Shown here in pieces: positions 34,114 to 42,601 of a stretch of DNA of 48,593 nucleotides. The stretch is taken from the NCBI GenBank assembly GCA_018240225.1, contig JAFEGF010000003.1:1-48593 (forward strand). Reading direction: 5' to 3'. The first letter of the stretch is position 1; each line of letters opens with the position of its first letter. The notes below the pieces were generated by a model. It saw nothing but the letters and a program-made list of their open reading frames with translations, did no database searches and was not told the DNA's origin. A program made the translations under genes and the position numbers. This stretch comes from Verrucomicrobiota bacterium (GTDB lineage: Bacteria; Chlamydiota; Chlamydiia; Chlamydiales; Rhabdochlamydiaceae).

Positions 34114-36072
34114 ATGATCACTCAGGCATCCTCACAGCGTTTTCCGGTTATCACCACCGTGCTCGATACCGTGTCCGATAATCCACATCGGCTGCTTTAT
34201 AGCGGCTCGATCCGTAATGCGCTGGCAAAGCTCCTGCCTCCCGATTTCTTTTTTGCAGAGTCCGCTGAAGGCAAAGAGGTTGGGGAGAGCGACGGGGCTG
34301 CGATTGAAGAGCTTCATAAAATCCTTCCTGTGATCCGTTTGGCTGAATGGGGAGAGTCTCCATACAATGTTTCTGTGTTTCTATTGACGCGCCATCGCCC
34401 CAATGCTGTAAAATTTTTCTATGAAATGATCCATCGATGGCTTTTGCCTGGCCGCAGGCTTAATATTTCTTCTTTTTTTGCGACCGATTTTAAGCTTCCT
34501 GAGCTGACAAATGAACTTTTTACAGTCAGCGAAATGGTCATATCGGTAGGGGAATTGGCAGAAATGGAGATTGTTCGAAGCAATTTGCCTATTCTAGAAA
34601 CAGAAATTCGGTTGGGGCTGGTCTCGGTTTACCACGCAAACAGGATTTTGGAAATTAAAGGACTGTCCGCCGATCAGAAGACATCATTGATCCAGGAAAG
34701 GATCGCATCGCTGCTTGAAAAGAGGCCGAATGATTTTGATTCTGATATCTTTACTCAAATGCAGCATTTTTTAGTGATGTGCAATGAGGAGTTCAAAGGG
34801 ACCCGGGAATACGAGCACATGAGCCGGATCATTTATGTGTTTTATCTTTTTAGAAAAGCGATCCAGCAGCAGGTCGAAAATGTGCCTGGAGTCCGTCATC
34901 TGACCTTAAAATTATGCAAGACAAAGCTGCATTTGCCGTTTGGGACAAAACGGGTCTTGGGTGTTTTTGTCGGAATGAACTTTCTTAATGACAATGAAGT
35001 TTTTGAAGAAAGGCACCTTATTAAAGCGATCAAAGTCTATTTTCCCCATATCAATGTGATCGCAGACTCTAATTTTGTCAGTTCGTTGCGCGAAGATAAG
35101 ATCCAACTTCTCTATCTTGAGCTCGAAAAGTCTGGCGGCGAGGAGTTCTCTCTTGCTGAAATTAAAATGCTAAAAGAGCGGCTGTCGGAAGATTTGAAGA
35201 ACGGAGTGGAGAGGTTGATGCGGCCTCTGTTCATGCCGCGGAATGAAGAAGAGGTGATGCGCAATATCATCACTTTGGCCCAGCAGCTTCGCTATCCGCG
35301 CGATCTTCCCCAGGTCATTATCTCTTTTGAGGAACAGACCGATCTTGAGCTTTCTTTTACCATCATTATATTAAGGGTCCTTCAAAAGGGGATGCCATCG
35401 ATCCAAGAGTTGTTTCAGAGATCAAAAACATTTTTGAAATTCATTCCAGACCGGGTCAAGCTCGTCGGGACCTTGAGAAAGAAGTATCCCAAGGAGGCTA
35501 CTGTCTTTCGCGTTAGATTGCCCGCTTCTTCGTTCTTGAGGGAAGACCACTCTGTCGACCTGCTTAAAGCCCGCCACGTTGTGACTTTAGAGCTGCAGAG
35601 GATTGTTGGCGAAGTGCGCGATTACAATGGAGGAATGATATCCAAGCAGCAAGAGCAGTTTTTAGGCTTGAAATGTTTGTTTCCCAATATGAGCAGGCGC
35701 GAGGAAATATTATTGGAGAATTTTTTCCACTCGATTTTTCCAATCGAGCTGCGCAGTGTCGTTTCTCCTCAAATTCTCAAAAATTTATTTTCCATCCTGT
35801 TGGAGGCAGTCGAAAAGAACAAAGACGGCTATCAGGAAAAAGAAGTTTGCTTTAAGGAGGAGGGCGCCGTCCTTTACGCTCTTATCAGTTATCAGGATAT
35901 CAATCTAAAGGAAAAAATGATTGAAAATGTCGCCCATCTCCACATCCCGTCATCCCAATTGGCGACCTTGTCTTTGCAGGCATTCGACTTCCGCTATCTA
36001 GGGTTTGTTCTCCAAACTGAGGACAAAGCAAAAAGAAAGGCTCTGTTCTCCGCAGTTCAAAAAGAATGTTAA
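34114..36072 (+). CDS. Unknown 652-residue protein
   Basis: This is a long, mostly helical, hydrophilic protein without signal peptide or clear membrane span. I recognise no domain. Visible features: an N-terminal globular part with several aromatic residues (1-130), a helical stretch around 200-300, and a C-terminal region rich in Leu and Glu. GAGGAA in the last codons of lysC is its ribosome binding site, so the two are translationally coupled. It sits between lysC and rpe, next to a block resembling CT121-CT124 in C. trachomatis; a chlamydia-specific conserved protein is plausible. No function is proposed. Confidence 0.7.
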   Translation: MITQASSQRFPVITTVLDTVSDNPHRLLYSGSIRNALAKLLPPDFFFAESAEGKEVGESDGAAIEELHKILPVIRLAEWGESPYNVSVFLLTRHRPNAVKFFYEMIHRWLLPGRRLNISSFFATDFKLPELTNELFTVSEMVISVGELAEMEIVRSNLPILETEIRLGLVSVYHANRILEIKGLSADQKTSLIQERIASLLEKRPNDFDSDIFTQMQHFLVMCNEEFKGTREYEHMSRIIYVFYLFRKAIQQQVENVPGVRHLTLKLCKTKLHLPFGTKRVLGVFVGMNFLNDNEVFEERHLIKAIKVYFPHINVIADSNFVSSLREDKIQLLYLELEKSGGEEFSLAEIKMLKERLSEDLKNGVERLMRPLFMPRNEEEVMRNIITLAQQLRYPRDLPQVIISFEEQTDLELSFTIIILRVLQKGMPSIQELFQRSKTFLKFIPDRVKLVGTLRKKYPKEATVFRVRLPASSFLREDHSVDLLKARHVVTLELQRIVGEVRDYNGGMISKQQEQFLGLKCLFPNMSRREEILLENFFHSIFPIELRSVVSPQILKNLFSILLEAVEKNKDGYQEKEVCFKEEGAVLYALISYQDINLKEKMIENVAHLHIPSSQLATLSLQAFDFRYLGFVLQTEDKAKRKALFSAVQKEC

Positions 36073-36148
36073 CTGCTGCCTCCTTAATTTATCCCGATTT
36101 GCAATCACTCCTTGAATAAATTTCCTTGGATAGCCAAAAATATAGCAT

Positions 36149-36880
36149 ATGCAAAAGAAACATTGGCCTATACAAGTAGCTCCCTCAATTTTATCCGGAG
36201 ATTTTGGACGCATAGCCGATGAGGCGAAGCGGATCGAAGACTCTGGCGCTGATGCCGTTCATATTGATATTATGGATGGTCATTTCGTTCCTAATTTGAC
36301 CCTTGGCCCCCGAGCAGTTGGTGCCATTAATCGGGCGACAAATCTGTTCCTTGATGTCCATGTGATGATCTATAATCCATTTGATTATATCGAAAGGTTT
36401 GTCGAGGCTGGTGCTGATCGGATCACTTTTCATCTGGAAGCAACCGAAGAGGTCGAAGAGACGTTGAACTATATCCGTAAGTGCAACATTCAAGCTGGGC
36501 TTGCCTTTTGCCCGGAGACTTCAGAGTCCCTCATTCCCAAATACCTGGACAAGTGCGACTTGATTTTGTTAATGACTGTCAATCCTGGGTTTGGCGGCCA
36601 GGCTTTTATGCCTGATGTCTTAGAAAAAATTAAGTTCACTCGCGATATCTGCACTAAGCTCGATATTCGGAAAGGCGGGATCGTCCCGTCAGAAGATAAT
36701 CCTGAAGCTGCGAAACTGCCCCCCTTTGATATCCAAGTGGATGGAGGGATCGATGCGGAAACCGGGGCGCAGTGCGTAAAAGCAGGCGCCAATGTTTTGG
36801 TGTCGGGAACCTATTTATTCAAGACTCCCAATATGAAGGAGGGAGTTGCAACCTTAAAAAATCTTAAGAGCAGCCTCTAA
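36149..36880 (+). CDS. rpe: Ribulose-phosphate 3-epimerase
   Basis: The 243-residue protein matches Rpe: A-P-S-I-L-S-G-D-F at the start, H-I-D-I-M-D-G-H-F-V-P-N, D-V-H-[LV]-M, V-N-P-G-F-G-G-Q, and V-D-G-G-I. It interconverts ribulose-5-phosphate and xylulose-5-phosphate in the pentose phosphate pathway. Relative to E. coli (225 residues) it contains an extra segment of about 17 residues, K-G-G-I-V-P-S-E-D-N-P, before the V-D-G-G motif. No strong ribosome binding site is visible before this ATG. The gene precedes yvcK by 15 nt. Confidence 0.94.
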   Translation: MQKKHWPIQVAPSILSGDFGRIADEAKRIEDSGADAVHIDIMDGHFVPNLTLGPRAVGAINRATNLFLDVHVMIYNPFDYIERFVEAGADRITFHLEATEEVEETLNYIRKCNIQAGLAFCPETSESLIPKYLDKCDLILLMTVNPGFGGQAFMPDVLEKIKFTRDICTKLDIRKGGIVPSEDNPEAAKLPPFDIQVDGGIDAETGAQCVKAGANVLVSGTYLFKTPNMKEGVATLKNLKSSL

Positions 36881-36895
36881 TAGAAAGGATTTTTA

Positions 36896-37858
36896 ATGAA
36901 AAAAATTGTCGTTATCGGTGGGGGAACGGGCAATTTCTCCGTGTTACGGGGCTTGAAGGGATATAATGTTGATTTAAGCGCCATCGTTTCGATGGCAGAT
37001 GATGGAGGCAGCACAGGGATTTTGCGCGATGAACTCGGCGTCCTTCCTCCCGGCGATGTCCGCCAGTGCCTTGTCGCCCTTTCTAATTCGTCCAACATGA
37101 TGCGCTCATTAATGAACTACCGCTTTGAAAACGGCGGGCTGGAAGGGCATAGTTTTGGCAACCTATTGCTGTCCGCCTTGGAAAAAGTAACTGGAAGTTT
37201 TGAGAAAGCAGTCGAAGAGATGGGAAAAATTTTGTTCATCAAGGGCAAGGTGATCCCCGTTACAACCCACCAGGTCAGGCTGAAGATGCTCCTCAACAAC
37301 CGGAAGCTCCTGGAAGGCGAAAAGGAGATCTACCTCTCTCAGGAGATCGACCAAGGCTATAAAAGCATCTACCTTGAGCCTTTCCCAAAGGCCAATCCGC
37401 ATGCGATCAATGAGATCATGAATGCGGACCTCATTGTCATCGGTCCTGGGGGGCTGCATACTTCTTTGATTCCCAATCTGCTTGTTGAAGGTGTGAGCGA
37501 AGCTCTTCGCAACTCCCAGGCTAAAAAGACCTTCGTTGTCAATTTGATGAACCGTAAAGGGCAGACAACAGGGTTTTCTGTAAGAAGCTACCTCGAAGAA
37601 ATCAAACGGTTTGTCGGCGACGATATCTTTGATTATATCCTGGTCAATAACCAGAGCCCCTCTCAAGAGCTGATCGACGTCTATGCCGAAGAGGGAGAGC
37701 TTGTCAAAAATGACCTCGATGATGAACGAGTCGTCCTAGCTTCTCTTCTTGGAGAGCCCAAAGAGGCTCCCAAAAAGGACCTGATCAAACGCAGCTTGAT
37801 CCGGCATAACCCAATAAAATTAGCTCAAGAGTTGATGAAAATTGTTAATCATCTTTGA
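36896..37858 (+). CDS. yvcK: YvcK/CofD-family protein (gluconeogenesis factor)
   Basis: The 320-residue protein has the family glycine-rich start G-G-G-T-G-N-F-S (8-15), then S-M-A-D-D-G-G-S-T-G-x-L-R and P-P-G-D-V-R-Q-C, and G-P-G-G-L-x-T-S-L-x-P-N. YvcK binds UDP-sugars and supports cell shape and growth on gluconeogenic carbon in other bacteria; the reaction, if any, is not known. The last codons overlap the start of the HAD phosphatase gene, so both are in one operon with rpe. Confidence 0.92.
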   Translation: MKKIVVIGGGTGNFSVLRGLKGYNVDLSAIVSMADDGGSTGILRDELGVLPPGDVRQCLVALSNSSNMMRSLMNYRFENGGLEGHSFGNLLLSALEKVTGSFEKAVEEMGKILFIKGKVIPVTTHQVRLKMLLNNRKLLEGEKEIYLSQEIDQGYKSIYLEPFPKANPHAINEIMNADLIVIGPGGLHTSLIPNLLVEGVSEALRNSQAKKTFVVNLMNRKGQTTGFSVRSYLEEIKRFVGDDIFDYILVNNQSPSQELIDVYAEEGELVKNDLDDERVVLASLLGEPKEAPKKDLIKRSLIRHNPIKLAQELMKIVNHL

Positions 37859-38525
37859 TTTAGACGACACATTAGTCGATACCTCTGGATGCATCACTCC
37901 TGTTAAACTTGAAGATGCGTTGAAGCGTTTAGTTCAAGAGGGGCTGGACATCCCCGATTTTTCAGAGGCCCTCAACCTATTAAAGAGGCTGGACCTTGCT
38001 GCGGACAGCGCCAAATTTGCCCTGTCTGAATTTCTAGAGATCCATAGCGCGGATCCGGCGCTTCTTCCGATCGGCATTCAAGAAATTTATGACAATATTT
38101 CTTTCGATTTTCCGTTAAACCCGTTGAAGGATGCCAATGAGGTCCTCAATGACCTCTCATTTTCCCATCAACTTGCCATTGTGACGATTGGAAAAACTCC
38201 TCAGCAGCTGACCAAGTTGAAAAAAGCTGGTATTGATTCAGGAATTTTTAGTAAGATCATTGTCGCTGAAGCGGGTAATAAAAAAGTTCATTATCAAGCT
38301 TTGGCGGACGAGCTGGGATATGCTCCGACGGAAATCGTCGTTTGCGGCGATCGGATCTCCATTGATCTGGCTCCTGCCAGAGAATTGGGTTACAAGACTG
38401 TGCAGATGCGTTGGGGAAGGGGGCTGAACTCGAAGGGACAGTCAAGCGATGTCGACTATAAGATCTCCTCGCTGCTCGAGTTGAAAGATATCATAGCCCA
38501 TTTGATAACGATTTCCTCTTTTTGA
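37842..38525 (+). CDS. HAD-superfamily hydrolase
   Basis: The protein (227 residues) shows HAD motif I, F-D-L-D-D-T-L-V-D, at the very start, motif II T-I-G-K-T, and motif III/IV G-D-R-I-S-I-D. The start is TTG; the nearest in-frame codon upstream is a stop, so it must be TTG or further downstream. It overlaps yvcK by 17 nt. Its substrate is unknown; many relatives are phosphoglycolate or nucleotide phosphatases. A palindromic repeat follows within about 10 nt of the stop. Confidence 0.85.
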   Translation: MLIIFDLDDTLVDTSGCITPVKLEDALKRLVQEGLDIPDFSEALNLLKRLDLAADSAKFALSEFLEIHSADPALLPIGIQEIYDNISFDFPLNPLKDANEVLNDLSFSHQLAIVTIGKTPQQLTKLKKAGIDSGIFSKIIVAEAGNKKVHYQALADELGYAPTEIVVCGDRISIDLAPARELGYKTVQMRWGRGLNSKGQSSDVDYKISSLLELKDIIAHLITISSF

Positions 38526-38533
38526 AACAAAGG

Positions 38534-38601
38534 GGTAGTTACAAAGCTGCTTTGCCGGCAAAATCGATGATTTTGCTGAGTAAATGAGTTTTGCAACTGC
38601 C
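38534..38601. repeat. Palindromic repeat, family A
   Basis: GGTAGTTACAAAGCTGCTTTG pairs with TAAATGAGTTTTGCAACTGCC over about 21 positions with mismatches, and CAAAATCGATGATTTTG forms the inner hairpin. It separates the HAD gene from efp and lies just upstream of the efp ribosome binding site. Confidence 0.65.
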
Positions 38602-38626
38602 ACACTAAGGTAGAAGGACAATTGAC

Positions 38627-39184
38627 ATGACGACCACTAATCAGCTGACCCCAGGAATGACTATTTCTCTCGATGACAAGATCTACCGGGTCGAGTCTTG
38701 TGTCAAAGTGACTGTTGCAAAAGGCGTTCCATTCATCAAGACCAAGCTGAAAGACCTGATGTCGGATGATGTCGTCGAAAAAAATTTCAAACTCAATCAG
38801 CCGGTCCAAGATGTGTCTCTAGCAGAAAGGCGCCTTGAGTATTTGTACCTGGAAGGCAAGGACTATCTTTTCCTTGACATCGGCAATTTGGAGCAAGTCC
38901 TGGTCCCATCTCAGGTCATTGGGGACAAAGTCAATTACCTCAAAGAAGGCACCGAGCTTAAAGCCATGTTCTACGGGAACTCGATATTCTCAGTGGAACT
39001 TCCTCAATTCTTAGAGCTGATGGTCGTCAAGACGGAAGAAAGCCAGTCTGCGGCCCATGTTGCCAACGCAACGAAGATCGCTGTTTTAGAAACGGGGGCA
39101 AAAGTTGAAGTCCCTATGTTTGTCGAATCGGGAGATATCGTTAAAGTCGACACTCAAACAAATGAATACATCCAAAGGGTATAA
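38627..39184 (+). CDS. efp: Elongation factor P, divergent (EF-P1-like)
   Basis: The 185-residue protein has the three beta domains of EF-P: L-T-P-G-M at the start, V-E-K-N-F, the Y-L-Y-x-E-G segment, and C-terminal V-K-V-D-T-Q-T-N-E-Y. It relieves stalling at proline codons. In the tip loop the usual P-G-K-G is replaced by V-A-K-G, with the lysine (K32) kept. Chlamydiae carry two EF-Ps and this copy fits the one next to accB. AAGGA precedes the ATG. The accB gene follows immediately. Confidence 0.93.
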   Translation: MTTTNQLTPGMTISLDDKIYRVESCVKVTVAKGVPFIKTKLKDLMSDDVVEKNFKLNQPVQDVSLAERRLEYLYLEGKDYLFLDIGNLEQVLVPSQVIGDKVNYLKEGTELKAMFYGNSIFSVELPQFLELMVVKTEESQSAAHVANATKIAVLETGAKVEVPMFVESGDIVKVDTQTNEYIQRV

Positions 39185-39200
39185 CGTTAGGAGAGAATGC

Positions 39201-39719
39201 GTGGAGCTTAAGCAAATCAAAGAATTGATGACTGCAATGGAAAGAGCAGGCATCAAAAAACTCATGATCAAGGAAAAGACTGGATACGAAATCCATCTCG
39301 AGCGCCATGAAGAGCATGGGTCTCATGCCGGGCACCCAGTTGCTGTCGCCTATCCTCCTGTTTTTCATCCCGCTCCTATGAGGGATGCTGAAAGCTTGCA
39401 TCGCAGCCCTGCAGCCATGAGCTCCCATGCAAGACATGGTGCGCATGAAGAATCCCCATCTGCAGGAAAGAAAGAGGAAAAAGAAGGCAATTTCGTGAAA
39501 TCGCCGATGGTCGGCACTTATTATTCCGCTCCTTCTCCTGATGATCCCCCTTTTATCAAGGTAGGGGACCGCGTCGAGGAAAATACAGTCGTGTGCATCA
39601 TCGAAGCCATGAAAGTGATGAACGAAGTCAAAGCCGGTGTTAGCGGGGTTGTTGCTGAAATCCTCGTCGATAATGCCCATCCCGTTGAATTTGGGACTAA
39701 AATACTGAGAATCGTCTAA
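39201..39719 (+). CDS. accB: Biotin carboxyl carrier protein of acetyl-CoA carboxylase
   Basis: GTG is preferred as start because AGGAGAG sits 6-7 nt upstream; a longer frame overlapping efp lacks a site. The 172-residue protein starts with a helix, E-L-K-Q-I-K-E-L-M, then has a His/Pro/Ala-rich linker (about 40-95). The biotinyl domain has E135-A-M-K138 as the biotin attachment site. With AccC it carries the first half-reaction of fatty acid synthesis. It is followed by accC 11 nt later. Confidence 0.94.
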   Translation: MELKQIKELMTAMERAGIKKLMIKEKTGYEIHLERHEEHGSHAGHPVAVAYPPVFHPAPMRDAESLHRSPAAMSSHARHGAHEESPSAGKKEEKEGNFVKSPMVGTYYSAPSPDDPPFIKVGDRVEENTVVCIIEAMKVMNEVKAGVSGVVAEILVDNAHPVEFGTKILRIV

Positions 39720-39730
39720 TTAAAGATCCT

Positions 39731-41101
39731 ATGCAAAAAGTACTTATTGCCAACCGAGGCGAGATCGCTGTCAGAATTATCCGTGCATGCCATGACCTTG
39801 GCATCCAAACGGTGGCTCTCTATTCCCAAGCAGATGCGGAAGCATTGCACGTGCTGCATGCAGACGAAGCGATTTGTATCGGTGAACCACCTTCGCAAAA
39901 ATCCTATTTGAAGATTGCCAATATCCTATCAGCCTGCGAGATAACTGGTGCGGATGCACTGCACCCGGGGTATGGATTTTTAAGCGAGAATGCCAATTTT
40001 GCCTCTATTTGCAATAGCTGCGGAGTTAATTTTATCGGCCCCTCTCCGGAAACAATCGCCCTTCTTGGCGATAAGGCCAAAGCAAAAGCGACGGCAAAAA
40101 GCGTCAAGTGTCCTGTAATTCCAGGTTCTGATGGCGTTATTGAAGATGTCAAAATGGCATTGGATGAAGCCAAAAAGATTGGGTTTCCAGTCTTTATCAA
40201 AGCATCGGCCGGCGGCGGCGGCAAAGGGATCCGCATTGCCTATGATCCTGATGAGTTCGTCCGTCAGTTCACCGCAGCGCGGGCAGAAGCGGAAGTGAGC
40301 TTCAACAATCCTGACGTCTATTTAGAGAAAATGATCGTCAATCCCCGCCATATCGAAGTCCAGATCCTTGGGGACAAACATGGAAACTACCTTTACTTGG
40401 GAGAGAGGGACTGCACGATCCAGCGGCGCAGGCAAAAGCTGATCGAAGAAGCCCCAAGCCCGATCTTAACCCCTTCCATGCGCAAGAAGGTCGGGGAAGC
40501 AGCCGTTGCGATCGCTAAAGCTGCGAACTACCATTCTGCAGGCACCGTTGAATTTCTGCTTGATGAAGAGCGGAACTTCTACTTCATGGAGGTCAATACC
40601 CGTATCCAAGTCGAGCATACTGTGACCGAAGAGCTTACAGGGGTAGACCTGGTCAAGGAACAGATTAAGATCGCTATGGGAGAAAAGCTTAAGCTCAAGC
40701 AAAAAGATGTTGAGTTTAAAGGGCATGTGATCCAGTGCCGCATCAATGCAGAGAATCCAGCGAGCAATTTCGCCCCATCGCCAGGTCTTTTGGAATATTA
40801 TATTCCGCCAGGAGGCCCTCATGTCCGGATCGATAGCGCTTGCTATTCCGGATATCGGATTCCTCCCAACTACGATTCCATGATCGCAAAGTTGATCGTC
40901 AAAGGTAAAGACCGCGCTGAAGCGATAGCTGTGGCCAAAAGGGCTTTGCGCGAGTTTCATATCGGAGGCGTCCATTCGACTATTCCGTTCCACCTCTACA
41001 TGTTCGAAGACCCCAGGTTTTTGAGCAATGATTACAACATTACCTACATTGATCAGCTGATCCTTGAAGGGTGCAACTTTATCCTCCCTGCGAATTCATG
41101 A
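39731..41101 (+). CDS. accC: Biotin carboxylase subunit of acetyl-CoA carboxylase
   Basis: The 456-residue protein has the ATP-grasp architecture: an N-terminal domain with N-R-G-E-I-A-V-R, the glycine loop S-A-G-G-G-G-K-G-I, E-M-x-V-N-P-R-H-I-E, and M-E-V-N-T-R-I-Q-V-E-H-T. It carboxylates biotin on AccB with bicarbonate and ATP. The last bases overlap the start of hpt by the four-base ATGA, giving translational coupling to an unrelated salvage enzyme. Confidence 0.97.
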   Translation: MQKVLIANRGEIAVRIIRACHDLGIQTVALYSQADAEALHVLHADEAICIGEPPSQKSYLKIANILSACEITGADALHPGYGFLSENANFASICNSCGVNFIGPSPETIALLGDKAKAKATAKSVKCPVIPGSDGVIEDVKMALDEAKKIGFPVFIKASAGGGGKGIRIAYDPDEFVRQFTAARAEAEVSFNNPDVYLEKMIVNPRHIEVQILGDKHGNYLYLGERDCTIQRRRQKLIEEAPSPILTPSMRKKVGEAAVAIAKAANYHSAGTVEFLLDEERNFYFMEVNTRIQVEHTVTEELTGVDLVKEQIKIAMGEKLKLKQKDVEFKGHVIQCRINAENPASNFAPSPGLLEYYIPPGGPHVRIDSACYSGYRIPPNYDSMIAKLIVKGKDRAEAIAVAKRALREFHIGGVHSTIPFHLYMFEDPRFLSNDYNITYIDQLILEGCNFILPANS

Positions 41102-41616
41102 CGAACTTGCAAGTATTGGTTTCCAAGCAACAGATCGAAGAGAAGATCAAGCAAGTAGCGGAGCAGATCGATCGTGAATACGCAGGAAAGGAATTAACGA
41201 TCGTCATGGTGATGAAAGGGGCTATCTGCCTAGCTGCAGACCTGATCCGCAAAATCCGCATCCCATGCGAAATCGAATATGTCCAAGCCAGCAGCTATGG
41301 ACAACGCGGCACGGAAAGGGGCAAGCTCGTTTTGTTTGGCCTTGATCATATGGATATCCAAAACAAAGACCTCTTAGTCGTCGATGATATCTTTGACTCG
41401 GGCTTAACGTTATTTCAGATTGTTTCCCAGCTGCAGACTAAAGGTCCAAAAAGCCTCAAGTCCCTCGTTCTTCTCCACAAAAATGTCCCCCATCAAGTTT
41501 CCTACCGCCCCGATTATGTTCTTTTTGATATCGACAACCATTTTGTGGTTGGATATGGTTTAGACTATAAAGAACGGTATCGTGGTTTAGATGGAGTCTA
41601 CATCTTAAAGGAGTAA
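41098..41616 (+). CDS. hpt: Hypoxanthine/guanine phosphoribosyltransferase
   Basis: The ATG overlapping the accC stop is preferred over one 27 nt further upstream. The 172-residue protein has the phosphoribosyltransferase PRPP-binding motif [12 protein letters not shown] (about 93-104) and M-V-M-K-G-A near the N-terminus. It salvages hypoxanthine or guanine to nucleotide. Chlamydia has little purine salvage, so its presence agrees with an environmental chlamydia. The stop overlaps the rfbA start by one base. Confidence 0.9.
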   Translation: MTNLQVLVSKQQIEEKIKQVAEQIDREYAGKELTIVMVMKGAICLAADLIRKIRIPCEIEYVQASSYGQRGTERGKLVLFGLDHMDIQNKDLLVVDDIFDSGLTLFQIVSQLQTKGPKSLKSLVLLHKNVPHQVSYRPDYVLFDIDNHFVVGYGLDYKERYRGLDGVYILKE

Positions 41617-42521
41617 TGGACGTGAAAGGGATTATCCTTGCGGGCGGGCGGGGCACGCGGCTGCATCCGGTTACGATCGGCCTCTGCAAACAGCTCTTGC
41701 CCATCTATGACAAGCCGATGATCTATTATCCCTTGTCTGTGCTGATGCAGGCAGGCATTCGGGATATCCTGATCATTTCAACTTCGGAAGACCTTCCAAG
41801 GTTTGAACGGATCTTTGGCGATGGATCCCAGTATGGACTGAAATTCTCTTATCTTGCCCAGCACAACCCAGAAGGGATTGCGCAAGCGTTCATCATTGGC
41901 GAAGAGTTCATTGGCGAAGACAATGTAGCCCTTGTCCTTGGCGATAACATTTTCTACGGACATGCGCTTCCTGAAATCCTCTCCACATGCAAAGATCTAG
42001 AACACGGAGCGATCATCTTCGGTTACGAGGTCAAGGATCCTGAGCGTTACGGCGTCGTAGAATTTGACGAGCGCAAAAAAATCACTGCGATCGTCGAAAA
42101 GCCGCAGCATCCAGCTTCACGATATGCTGTGACTGGACTCTACTTTTATGACAATGACGTCGTGAGCATTGCGCGCAACCTCAAGCCATCCAACCGGCTA
42201 GAATATGAGATCACTGATGTGAACATGGCCTATCTCAAAAGGGGAGATCTCCACCTGCGGATTTTTGAAAGGGGATTTGCATGGCTTGATACGGGGACCC
42301 ATGAAGCCCTTCAGCAAGCCTCCAGCTATGTGCAGACCATCCAGATGAGACAGGGGATCAAGATAGCCTGTATTGAAGAGATTGCCTATCGGATGGGGTT
42401 CATCGATTCTTCCCGCTTGAAGCAGTTTGCAGAGAAGTATGCTAAAAGCGAGTATGGGGCCTACTTATCAGATCTAGCAGGCACCGCATCCCAGATCGAA
42501 TGCTGCAGCCATCATCTGTAG
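41616..42521 (+). CDS. rfbA: Glucose-1-phosphate thymidylyltransferase
   Basis: The 301-residue protein has the nucleotidyltransferase signature L-A-G-G-R-G-T-R-L-x-P, K-Q-L-L-P[10 protein letters not shown], L-G-D-N-I-F-Y-G, and W-L-D-T-G-T. It makes dTDP-glucose, the first step to dTDP-rhamnose and other deoxysugars. No rfbB, rfbC or rfbD is in the window. It starts at the last base of hpt, hence it is in one operon with accBC and hpt. GAGTAATGG gives a ribosome site near the start. Ends in a hairpin region. Confidence 0.92.
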   Translation: MDVKGIILAGGRGTRLHPVTIGLCKQLLPIYDKPMIYYPLSVLMQAGIRDILIISTSEDLPRFERIFGDGSQYGLKFSYLAQHNPEGIAQAFIIGEEFIGEDNVALVLGDNIFYGHALPEILSTCKDLEHGAIIFGYEVKDPERYGVVEFDERKKITAIVEKPQHPASRYAVTGLYFYDNDVVSIARNLKPSNRLEYEITDVNMAYLKRGDLHLRIFERGFAWLDTGTHEALQQASSYVQTIQMRQGIKIACIEEIAYRMGFIDSSRLKQFAEKYAKSEYGAYLSDLAGTASQIECCSHHL

Positions 42522-42567
42522 AAAAATTTTTCAAAATCCAGGCTTGTCATTTCGTTATTTTTTTTCT

Positions 42568-42592
42568 GCAAAAAATGCATGCGAATTTTTGC
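42568..42592. terminator. Weak hairpin between rfbA and the YitT gene
   Basis: GCAAAAA and TTTTTGC close an 11-nt loop containing ATGCAT, preceded on the plus side by a run of T. It lies between two converging stops and may help termination of both. Confidence 0.35.
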
Positions 42593-42601
42593 GATTAGAC
42601 G

